Shown here in pieces: positions 1 through 5,170 of a stretch of 5,170 bases of DNA. The DNA is taken from NCBI GenBank assembly GCA_019911985.1, contig JAIOJO010000511.1:1-5170 (forward strand). Reading direction: 5' to 3'. Source of the stretch: Sulfuricellaceae bacterium (GTDB taxonomy: Bacteria > Pseudomonadota > Gammaproteobacteria > Burkholderiales > UBA9220). Within the stretch, counting starts at the first letter, position 1. Each line of letters begins with the position of its first letter. Made by a program: the position numbers and the translations under genes. Under the pieces are notes generated by a model. That model was not told where the DNA came from. It was given only the letters and a program-made list of their open reading frames with translations, and did no database searches.

Positions 1-178
1 TGAGGATTTTCAGGCAGGGGCGCTGGCGATGCAGGCGCAGCTCGTGGATCATCGGATTGCAGCTCGCCTCGGGCAGGCGGGCATCCACCACCTCGATGAC
101 GACGTTGGCCACCTCCATGGTCTCGGCCGCCTTCTTCCGCGCCAAGGCCATGTGGCCGGGAAACCATTTAACAGACAT
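1..178 (-). CDS. ylqF: YlqF/RbgA-like ribosome biogenesis GTPase, N-terminal part (runs off the window)
   Basis: The gene reads leftwards from an ATG at 178-176 and is cut by the window edge after 59 codons. The protein begins MSVKWFPGHMALARKKAAET. The WFPGHM block close to the start is the hallmark of the YlqF/RbgA family, and it is followed by a hydrophobic strand and DARLPEASCNP (VVDAR at residues 30-34), typical of the same family. Members are circularly permuted GTPases (G4-G5 before G1-G3) that help mature the large ribosomal subunit in the cytoplasm. The window stops at CLKIL, just before the expected NKxD (G4) motif, so the nucleotide-binding motifs cannot be checked. The start is well supported because the family motif begins at residue 5. 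No convincing Shine-Dalgarno sequence lies upstream; the nearest purine stretch is about 20 bases away. The gene is divergent from the YkgJ-family gene. Family assignment is confident; exact function and completeness are not visible. Confidence 0.9.
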   Translation of the reverse strand, partial: MSVKWFPGHMALARKKAAETMEVANVVIEVVDARLPEASCNPMIHELRLHRQRPCLKIL

Positions 179-206
179 ACGCAATCGACAATCTAATCAA
201 AACCTT

Positions 207-235
207 ATTCTACACTTTCGCGCCCGCCGCGTCAT
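207..235 (-). promoter_or_regulatory. Candidate sigma70-type promoter for the YlqF-like gene
   Basis: On the minus strand ATGACG (230-235, four of six matches to TTGACA) is separated by 17 bases from TAGAAT (207-212, five of six matches to TATAAT). Initiation would fall near position 200, giving a leader of about 22 bases before the ATG at 178. The spacing is optimal and the placement sensible, but this is pattern matching alone. Confidence 0.35.
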
Positions 236-303
236 ATTTACCGTAGCCTTGCCCGCCGCCGCGGCGCTATGGCGGATGTCTCGCCGCGGCCATTCGAATC
301 GTG

Positions 304-309
304 TATAAA
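304..309 (+). promoter_or_regulatory. Candidate -10 element (TATAAA) for the YkgJ-family gene
   Basis: TATAAA matches five of six bases of the -10 consensus. A start about seven bases downstream would coincide with the ATG at 317, which would make the mRNA leaderless or nearly so. The hexamer 17 bases upstream (TCGCCG, 281-286) is a poor -35, and there is no proper extended -10, so support is weak. Confidence 0.22.
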
Positions 310-316
310 CCGGCTG

Positions 317-589
317 ATGAACAGCGAAACGACCGTCACCTGCGCTTCTTGCCTCGCCTGCTGCTGCCGGCTGGAAGTGATGCTGATGGCCGGCGACGAC
401 ATCCCGGCCCAATTCACCCGGCAAGACCGCTGGGGCGGATGGATCATGGCGCGCCGGGACGACGGCTGGTGCGCGGCGCTGGATAGGGCCACCCTGCTCT
501 GCACCGTCTACGAACGCCGGCCCTGGATCTGCCGGGAATACCGGGCGGGGGACAGCGATTGCCTGGAGCAGCGTATGGGCCTGGACTAA
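317..589 (+). CDS. YkgJ family cysteine-cluster protein (putative metal-binding)
   Basis: This is a 90-residue protein with nine cysteines. It has an N-terminal CxxCxxCCC cluster (C9, C12, C15-C17), a central QDRWGGW segment, and then C52, C62, C72 and C82 within the family pattern WCAALD...CTVYERRPWICREY. This is the layout of the YkgJ / CxxCxxCC family, annotated as a putative zinc- or iron-chelating domain; the biochemical role is unknown. No signal peptide or membrane segment is seen, so it is probably cytoplasmic. I chose the ATG at 317 because it places the first cysteine at residue 9. An in-frame ATG at 269 would add 16 residues (MADVSPRPFESCINRL) that do not look like the family. Neither start has a clear Shine-Dalgarno. 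A TATAAA at 304-309 lies only seven bases before the chosen ATG. The gene converges on the M17 peptidase gene and is divergent from the GTPase gene, so it is probably transcribed alone. Confidence 0.87.
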   Translation: MNSETTVTCASCLACCCRLEVMLMAGDDIPAQFTRQDRWGGWIMARRDDGWCAALDRATLLCTVYERRPWICREYRAGDSDCLEQRMGLD

Positions 590-611
590 TGGCGAAAGTT
601 CGGACTAGCAA

Positions 612-641
612 AGCGGCCCGGCACGCAGCGTGAAACCCGCT
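612..641. terminator. Possible weak bidirectional stem-loop between convergent genes
   Basis: In the short gap between the two convergent stop codons, CACG (622-625) and CGTG (629-632) form a four-base-pair stem around CAG. AGCGG (612-616) and CCGCT (637-641) could pair outside it, with unpaired bases between. The right arm overlaps the stop codon of the M17 gene. Neither side is followed by a run of T on the RNA-like strand, so it does not qualify as a standard intrinsic terminator. It is listed only because something must separate these two transcripts. Confidence 0.2.
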
Positions 642-2091
642 ACAGCCCCTTCAGCATTTCCAAGCCTAAACCCACGCCGAAGCCCGTCACATCCCCCGCC
701 ACGGCCCCGAGTCCGCCCTTGCAATTGCTCGCCGCCAAGTCCACGTGCAGCCAGTCGCGCTTGTCGATAAAGCGCATCAGGAAGCGCGCGGCGAGGATGT
801 GGTCGGCCTCGCCGTCCAGCGTGCATTGCTTGATGTCGGCAGCGGCGCTGTCCAGCGCTTCCTCGTAATCGGCGTCGAGAGGGAAGGCGCAGACTCGCTC
901 GCCCGCCGCCTTGCCCGCCGCCACGGCCCGCGCCAGCAGATACTCCTGGTTGCCGAGAACGCCGCTGTAGCGGTTGCCCAAGGCGCCTATCATGCTGCCG
1001 GTGAGGGTGGCGAAATCGATGATGAACTCGGGTTTAGCCTTGGCCGCCAGCGTGAGCGTGTCGGCCAGCACCATGCGGCCCTCGGCGTCGGTGTGGATGA
1101 TTTCTATGGTCGTGCCGTTGAGGGATTGCACCACATCGCCTTGCTTGTAGGCATGGGGGCCGATGTGGTTTTGCGCCAAGGCCAGCCACACATCCAGGTT
1201 AAGCGGGAGCTTGCTGCGGCTGGCGGCGAGGAGGATGCCCAAGACGACGGCGGAGCCGTTCATATCCTCGTGCATGCCGTGCATGTAGCGCGCCGGCTTG
1301 AGGTTGTGGCCGCCGGTGTCGAAGCAGATTCCCTTGCCCACCAGCGCCACGGTTTTTTTCGCGGCGCGGTGGCGGTAGCTCAGATGGACGATCGCGGCGC
1401 CGTCTTCCGCGCTGCCCTGGGCGACGGCGGCGAAGGCCCCGGCACCCATTTTGCGCAGGCGCTTGAGATCGTACTCTTCGACCAGCCAGTCATGCTCGGC
1501 CGCCAGCTCGCGGATACGGTCGCGGTAGAGCTTGGGAGTCAAGTCGTTGGCGGGAAGCAGGGTGAGTTCCCGCGCCAGCCAGTTGCCTTCCGCCTGGGCG
1601 CGCAGGCTGGCGAGGCGCGGCGAGGCGGCGCAGCCGAACAGGGTGATTTTCTGCAGATCCACTGTTGCCTTGTCTTTGCGCTTGCGGCTGGGGAAGGCGC
1701 GCCCGTTGATTTCGGCGACATAGGCGGCGGTTTCCGCCGCCGCCTGGCGAGCCGCCTCCGCGCCATAAACGGCGATGTGGATTTCCTTCGGCTGCTCGTC
1801 CAGCAGGGCTTGTAGCGCCTTGCGCAGCAGGGTTTGGCGCTCGAACTCGGACAGGGATGGGGCGGCCAGCACCCAGCAGACCAAACCGCCGCTGGCCCCG
1901 CTTCCGAGCAGCGGAGTTTTCGCCAAATCCGCCGCTTCCATGCGCCGCCTCGCCAAGGCGGCCTGCAAGGCCGGTGCGGCGGCGACGCCGGCGGCGTCTT
2001 CCGCGCCGCTCAGCACGCACAGCAAATGGCTGGCTTTGGCGGCTTCTTTGTCGCCTGCTAAGGATTGTTTAAAAACGACTTTCACTGTCAT
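640..2091 (-). CDS. M17 (leucyl aminopeptidase) family metallopeptidase, divergent active-site motifs
   Basis: The 483-residue protein has the M17 layout and near-typical length (about 500). A variable, alanine-rich N-terminal domain (1 to about 165) is followed by the catalytic C-terminal domain, introduced by ELTLLPANDLTPKLY and MGAGAFAAVAQGS. The two-metal site is complete. K253 and D258 lie in VGKGICFDTGG, D276 in MHEDMNG, and D335 and E337 in HTDAEGR. K265 and R339 sit at the catalytic lysine and arginine positions. All seven match bovine lens aminopeptidase numbering with a constant offset of three. Family members release N-terminal residues from peptides in the cytoplasm, usually as hexamers. 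Odd points: the signature reads HTDAEGRM instead of the usual NTDAEGRL, and extra histidines flank the metal ligands (H262, H271, H274). The ATG at 2091 is preceded by GAAGAGG at five bases. The gene is divergent from aceE. It probably is an active aminopeptidase; substrate preference is unknown, and I do not call it PepA. Confidence 0.93.
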   Translation of the reverse strand: MTVKVVFKQSLAGDKEAAKASHLLCVLSGAEDAAGVAAAPALQAALARRRMEAADLAKTPLLGSGASGGLVCWVLAAPSLSEFERQTLLRKALQALLDEQPKEIHIAVYGAEAARQAAAETAAYVAEINGRAFPSRKRKDKATVDLQKITLFGCAASPRLASLRAQAEGNWLARELTLLPANDLTPKLYRDRIRELAAEHDWLVEEYDLKRLRKMGAGAFAAVAQGSAEDGAAIVHLSYRHRAAKKTVALVGKGICFDTGGHNLKPARYMHGMHEDMNGSAVVLGILLAASRSKLPLNLDVWLALAQNHIGPHAYKQGDVVQSLNGTTIEIIHTDAEGRMVLADTLTLAAKAKPEFIIDFATLTGSMIGALGNRYSGVLGNQEYLLARAVAAGKAAGERVCAFPLDADYEEALDSAAADIKQCTLDGEADHILAARFLMRFIDKRDWLHVDLAASNCKGGLGAVAGDVTGFGVGLGLEMLKGL

Positions 2092-2096
2092 GGCGG

Positions 2097-2103
2097 CCTC
2101 TTC
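2097..2103 (-). promoter_or_regulatory. Ribosome binding site of the M17 peptidase gene
   Basis: On the minus strand GAAGAGG lies five bases before the ATG at 2091. This fixes the start; the next ATG in the protein (M51, in ARRRMEAA) would remove the beginning of the N-terminal domain. Confidence 0.7.
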
Positions 2104-2201
2104 GCGGTTAGGGGTTGAACCATCTAATTCTTGACCAATACTACCCGACTTGTAATGATACTGGGTTTGAAATAACCACTAATACATTAAAGAATACGTG
2201 C
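2104..2201. promoter_or_regulatory. AT-rich divergent control region between the M17 gene and aceE
   Basis: The whole spacer 2092-2214 is about 42% GC and its core 2121-2200 about 34%, far below the flanking genes, so both outward promoters should lie here. It contains TTGACC at 2131-2136 (a good -35 without a well-spaced -10), TGTAAT at 2151-2156 (a good -10 without a -35), and a small inverted repeat GGTT-G-AACC at 2113-2121. No convincing minus-strand promoter could be picked. No riboswitch-like fold was evident. Confidence 0.5.
2167..2195 (+). promoter_or_regulatory. Candidate promoter for aceE-aceF
   Basis: TTGAAA (2167-2172, five of six) is followed after 17 bases by AAGAAT (2190-2195, four of six). 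Initiation would fall near 2202, leaving a very short leader of about 13 bases that just includes the Shine-Dalgarno. The upstream elements TTGACC and TGTAAT are alternatives but are not correctly spaced with each other. Confidence 0.3.
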
Positions 2202-2208
2202 GAGGGAG
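2202..2208 (+). promoter_or_regulatory. Ribosome binding site of aceE
   Basis: GAGGGAG lies six bases before the ATG at 2215 and fixes that start. The resulting N-terminus (MTAVPDKDPQETQEWLDAL) fits the family. Confidence 0.8.
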
Positions 2209-2214
2209 TAAATT

Positions 2215-4872
2215 ATGACCGCAGTTCCCGACAAAGACCCGCAAGAAACCCAAGAATGGCTCGATGCCCTGGATGCGGTTCTGGAACTGGAAGGAGGCGA
2301 GCGCGCCCACTATTTGCTCGAACGGCTGATCGATAAAGCACGCCGCTCGGGCACCTACCTTCCCTTCAGCGCCAACACGGCTTACGTCAACACCATTCCA
2401 GTGCCCCAGGAAGACCGCAACCCCGGCGACGGTGCGCTGGAGCGCCGCATCCGCGCCATCATCCGCTGGAACGCCATCGCCACGGTGATGCAGGCCAACA
2501 TGCAAAGCCCCGGCGTGGGGGGGCACATCGCCAGCTTCGCCTCGGCCGCGACGCTGTACGACGTCGGCTTCAACCATTTTTTCCACGCCCCGACGCAAGA
2601 CCACGGCGGCGACCTGCTGTACATCCAAGGGCATTCCTCGCCGGGCATTTATTCCCGCGCCTTTCTCGAAGGCCGCGTCAGCGAGGAACAACTGCGCTAT
2701 TTCCGCCAGGAAGTGGACGGCAAGGGCATTCCGTCCTACCCCCACCCCTGGCTGATGCCCGATTTCTGGCAGTTCCCCACGGTGTCGATGGGCCTCGGCC
2801 CGCTGCAGGCGATCTACCAGGCGCGCTTCATGAAATACCTCAGCGACCGGGGCATCGCCGATATCGCCAAGCGCAAGGTCTGGGCCTTCCTCGGCGACGG
2901 CGAAACCGACGAGCCGGAGAGTTTGGGAGCGATCTCGCTCGCCGCGCGGGAGAAGCTGGATAACCTGATTTTCGTCGTCAACTGCAACTTGCAGCGCCTC
3001 GACGGTCCGGTGCGCGGCAACGGCAAAATCATCCAGGAACTCGAAGCGGTGTTCCGCGGCGCCGGCTGGAATGTCATCAAGGTGATCTGGGGCCGTCACT
3101 GGGACGAACTGCTCGCCCGCGACAAGAACGGCCTGTTGCACCAGCGCATGATGGAATGCGTGGACGGCGACTACCAGACCTACAAGTCCAAGGACGGCGC
3201 TTACGTGCGCCAGCACTTCTTCGGCAAATACCCGGAGCTGCTGGAGATGGTTGCCAACATGACCGACGACGACATCTGGCGCCTCAATCGCGGCGGCCAC
3301 GATCCGCAGAAGGTCTATGCCGCCTATGCCGCCGCCAGCAAGCACACCGGCCAGCCGACCGTGATCTTGGCGAAAACGGTGAAGGGCTACGGCATGGGCG
3401 AATCGGGCGAAGGGCAGAACATCACCCACCAGGCGAAAAAAATGTCCGACCCGGCACTGAAGGCCTTCCGCGACCGCTTCGGCATCCCCATCCCGGACGA
3501 ACAACTGCACGACGTGCCGTTCTACAAACCGGCGGGCGACAGCCCGGAAATACAATACCTGAAGGAGCGCCGCAAGGCGCTGGGCGGTTACTTGCCCGCG
3601 CGGCGGCGCCAGGCGGCAACGCTGCACGTGCCCTCGCTGAAGGACTTCGACGCCCAGTTGCAGGGCACCGGCGACCGCGAAATCTCCACCACCATGGCCT
3701 TCGTGCGCATCCTCGCCACCTTGCTCAAGGACAAGGTGATCGGCAAGCACATCGTGCCCATCGTGCCCGACGAGGCGCGCACTTTCGGCATGGAAGGCAT
3801 GTTCCGCCAACTCGGCATCTACTCCTCGCAGGGCCAGACCTACGTGCCCCAGGATGCCGACCAGGTGATGTACTACAAGGAAGACAAGCGCGGCCAGATT
3901 CTCGAAGAAGGCATCAACGAGCTCGGCGCCTTCGCCTCGTGGCTGGCGGCGGCAACCAGCTACAGCGCCCATAACGTGCAGATGATCCCGTTCTACATCT
4001 ACTACTCGATGTTCGGCTCCCAGCGCGTCGGCGACCTCGCCTGGGCAGCCGGCGACTCGCGCGCCCGCGGCTTCCTGCTGGGCGGCACGGCGGGGCGCAC
4101 CACGCTCAACGGCGAGGGCTTGCAGCACGAGGACGGGCACAGCCATCTGCAGGCCGCGCTGATCCCCAACTGCATTTCCTACGACCCGACCTACGCCTAC
4201 GAACTGGCGGTAATCGTCCAGGACGGCCTGCGCCGCATGAACCAGGAGCAGGAAGACGTGTTCTATTACCTCACGGTGATGAACGAGAACTACGCTCACC
4301 CGCCGATGCCCAAGGGCGCCGAGGAAGGCATCCTGAAAGGCATGTACTTGCTGCAAAAAGGCAACGCCAAGAACAAGCTGCGCGTGCAGCTCATGGGCAG
4401 CGGCACCATCCTGCGCGAATCGCTGGCGGCGGCGGAAATCCTGGAAGCCGATTTCGGCGTCAGCTCCGACGTCTGGAGCGCCACCAGCTTCAACGAACTG
4501 CGCCGCGAAGGCCTGGACGCCCACCGCTGGAACCTGCTGCACCCGGCCGAGAAGCCCCGTGTAAGCTATGTCGAGGCGTGCCTGAAGAAACAGAGCGGGC
4601 CGGTGATCGCCTCCACCGACTACATGAAGGCCTATGCCGACCAAATCCGCGAATTCGTGCCGGGACGTTTTGTCGCGCTGGGCACCGACGGTTTCGGCCG
4701 TTCCGATTCGCGCGAAAACCTGCGCCGCTTCTTCGAGGTGGACCGCCATTACATCGCACTGGCGGCGCTCAAGGCGCTGGCAGACGACGGTCAAATCCCG
4801 GCCGCCCAAGTGGCGGAAGCGGTGAAGAAATACGGCATCGACCCGAGCAAGCCAAACCCGGTCGGGGTATAA
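2215..4872 (+). CDS. aceE: Pyruvate dehydrogenase E1 component, homodimeric type
   Basis: This is the thiamine-diphosphate enzyme that decarboxylates pyruvate and reductively acetylates the lipoyl group of E2, the first step of the cytoplasmic PDH complex linking glycolysis to acetyl-CoA. At 885 residues it is almost exactly the length of E. coli AceE (887), and key residues align with a constant offset of two. The ThDP-binding motif starts at G227 (GDGETDEPES) and ends in NCN at 256-258. H104 (GGHIASF), H140 (GHSSPG), H405 (NITHQ), the cofactor-activating glutamate E569 (EGINELGA) and H638 (GLQHEDGHSH) are all present. Domains in order: E2-binding N-terminal tail (about 1-55), diphosphate domain (to about 470), pyrimidine domain (to about 700) and C-terminal domain. 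It appears intact. It leads the aceE-aceF unit, with aceF starting 52 bases after its stop. No pdhR gene lies directly upstream as in E. coli; the neighbour there is the divergent M17 peptidase. Confidence 0.98.
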   Translation: MTAVPDKDPQETQEWLDALDAVLELEGGERAHYLLERLIDKARRSGTYLPFSANTAYVNTIPVPQEDRNPGDGALERRIRAIIRWNAIATVMQANMQSPGVGGHIASFASAATLYDVGFNHFFHAPTQDHGGDLLYIQGHSSPGIYSRAFLEGRVSEEQLRYFRQEVDGKGIPSYPHPWLMPDFWQFPTVSMGLGPLQAIYQARFMKYLSDRGIADIAKRKVWAFLGDGETDEPESLGAISLAAREKLDNLIFVVNCNLQRLDGPVRGNGKIIQELEAVFRGAGWNVIKVIWGRHWDELLARDKNGLLHQRMMECVDGDYQTYKSKDGAYVRQHFFGKYPELLEMVANMTDDDIWRLNRGGHDPQKVYAAYAAASKHTGQPTVILAKTVKGYGMGESGEGQNITHQAKKMSDPALKAFRDRFGIPIPDEQLHDVPFYKPAGDSPEIQYLKERRKALGGYLPARRRQAATLHVPSLKDFDAQLQGTGDREISTTMAFVRILATLLKDKVIGKHIVPIVPDEARTFGMEGMFRQLGIYSSQGQTYVPQDADQVMYYKEDKRGQILEEGINELGAFASWLAAATSYSAHNVQMIPFYIYYSMFGSQRVGDLAWAAGDSRARGFLLGGTAGRTTLNGEGLQHEDGHSHLQAALIPNCISYDPTYAYELAVIVQDGLRRMNQEQEDVFYYLTVMNENYAHPPMPKGAEEGILKGMYLLQKGNAKNKLRVQLMGSGTILRESLAAAEILEADFGVSSDVWSATSFNELRREGLDAHRWNLLHPAEKPRVSYVEACLKKQSGPVIASTDYMKAYADQIREFVPGRFVALGTDGFGRSDSRENLRRFFEVDRHYIALAALKALADDGQIPAAQVAEAVKKYGIDPSKPNPVGV

Positions 4873-4881
4873 ACACAACGA

Positions 4882-4898
4882 CCGTGCTTCCGGCACGG
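4882..4898 (+). other. Hairpin between aceE and aceF
   Basis: CCGTGC (4882-4887) and GCACGG (4893-4898) form a perfect six-base-pair GC-rich stem around a five-base loop (TTCCG), beginning nine bases after the aceE stop. The following bases (CAAAGAATAGG) contain no T run, so it is not a standard intrinsic terminator. It more likely protects the aceE 3' end, marks a processing site or tunes the E1:E2 ratio. Function is inference; the stem is directly visible. Confidence 0.55.
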
Positions 4899-4913
4899 CA
4901 AAGAATAGGTACT

Positions 4914-4918
4914 AGGAG
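4914..4918 (+). promoter_or_regulatory. Ribosome binding site that decides the GTG start of aceF
   Basis: AGGAG lies six bases before the GTG at 4925. No ATG competes nearby in this frame; the next in-frame ATG falls at residue 37, inside the lipoyl domain. The spacing therefore supports initiation at GTG. Confidence 0.75.
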
Positions 4919-4924
4919 AATAAA

Positions 4925-5170
4925 GTGGCGACAAGCAAAGAAGTTCGCGTCCCCGATATCGGCAACTTCAGCGATGTGGAAATCATCGAGATACCGGTCA
5001 AGGTGGGGGACGTCATCAACGCCGACGACACCATGATCGTGCTGGAAAGCGACAAGGCGACCATGGACATCCCGGCGCCCTGCGGCGGCAAAATCACCGC
5101 GCTCAAGGTAAAAGTCGGCGACAAGGTCGGCGAGGGCAGCCTGGTGATGACGGTGGAAGCGGCGGAAGGC
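4925..5170 (+). CDS. aceF: Pyruvate dehydrogenase E2 (dihydrolipoamide acetyltransferase), N-terminal lipoyl domain, partial
   Basis: The reading frame opens with GTG and stays open for 82 codons to the window edge. It encodes one complete biotinyl/lipoyl-type domain (about residues 5-78). The protein begins MATSKEVRVPDIGNFSDVEI, and K44 in LESDKATMDIP is the expected lipoylation site. The paired glycine-rich turns (VKVGD, residues 26 and 56 onward) are typical of the family. The lipoyl arm carries the acetyl group from E1 to coenzyme A and is reoxidised by E3. Placement directly after aceE and the shared direction favour E2. However, some proteobacterial E3 proteins (Lpd) carry a very similar N-terminal lipoyl domain, and the catalytic part lies outside the window. 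The number of lipoyl domains and the catalytic core cannot be judged here. Translation is probably independent of aceE, given its own ribosome binding site. Confidence 0.9.
   Translation, partial: MATSKEVRVPDIGNFSDVEIIEIPVKVGDVINADDTMIVLESDKATMDIPAPCGGKITALKVKVGDKVGEGSLVMTVEAAEG

Noticed and set aside
589..633. A 14-codon mini-ORF whose ATG overlaps the stop of the YkgJ-family gene (TAATG)
   Set aside because: Stop-start overlaps of this kind arise easily by chance. The peptide (MAKVRTSKAARHAA) has no recognisable feature and the gap is only 50 bases between convergent genes.
745..1815. A 356-residue plus-strand reading frame opposite the M17 peptidase gene
   Set aside because: Same mirror-frame effect. 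No family motif is seen, whereas the minus-strand product carries the complete M17 active site.
2131..2145. PdhR-type operator upstream of aceE
   Set aside because: Only one half-site (GACCAAT) is present; the other arm of the ATTGGTnnnACCAAT palindrome is absent, and no pdhR gene is visible.
2115..2336. A TTG-started short ORF in the spacer before aceE, considered as a leader peptide
   Set aside because: The only purine-rich stretch abuts the TTG, there is no typical start spacing, and the frame runs out of phase deep into aceE as an Arg/Pro-rich shadow. There is no attenuator-like pair of hairpins.
2179..4896. A 905-residue minus-strand reading frame opposite aceE as a gene
   Set aside because: It shares codon boundaries with aceE and exists because aceE lacks TTA, CTA and TCA. 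Its product has no recognisable motif, is compositionally odd (V, A, H, R rich), and has no evident ribosome binding site. aceE itself is unmistakable.
1..5170. A novel defence, mobile or CRISPR-like system
   Set aside because: No repeats of array type, no transposase, recombinase or toxin motifs, no tRNA-like fold and no insertion boundary were seen. All five coding regions fall into known families and leave little unexplained space.

Overview
The window is an ordinary housekeeping segment from a high-GC proteobacterium, most likely a gammaproteobacterium or betaproteobacterium. The reasons are the single-chain (homodimeric) pyruvate dehydrogenase E1 followed by a lipoyl-domain E2, a YlqF-type GTPase, a YkgJ-type cysteine-cluster protein and strongly GC-biased codon use. 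A closer assignment (methanotroph-like Gammaproteobacteria, for example) is only an impression and could not be tested here.

Layout: positions 1-178 hold the N-terminal 59 codons of a YlqF/RbgA-like ribosome-assembly GTPase on the minus strand. A 138-base divergent spacer separates it from a 90-residue YkgJ-family protein on the plus strand (317-589). This converges on a divergent member of the M17 (leucyl aminopeptidase) family on the minus strand (640-2091), with only 50 bases between the two stop codons. A 123-base AT-rich divergent spacer (about 42% GC) then leads into aceE on the plus strand (2215-4872). After a 52-base gap containing a hairpin comes the start of aceF (4925 to the window edge).

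The only clear functional unit is aceE-aceF. E1 decarboxylates pyruvate and passes the acetyl group to the lipoyl arm of E2, whose first lipoyl domain with its modifiable lysine is visible before the window ends. The other three genes are single-gene units on alternating strands, with no visible functional link to one another or to the PDH genes.

I found no CRISPR array, mobile element, tRNA, rRNA or evident novel system. The points most worth a second look are the altered M17 active-site motifs (extra histidines and a non-consensus signature), the hairpin between aceE and aceF, and the possibly leaderless start of the YkgJ-family gene.
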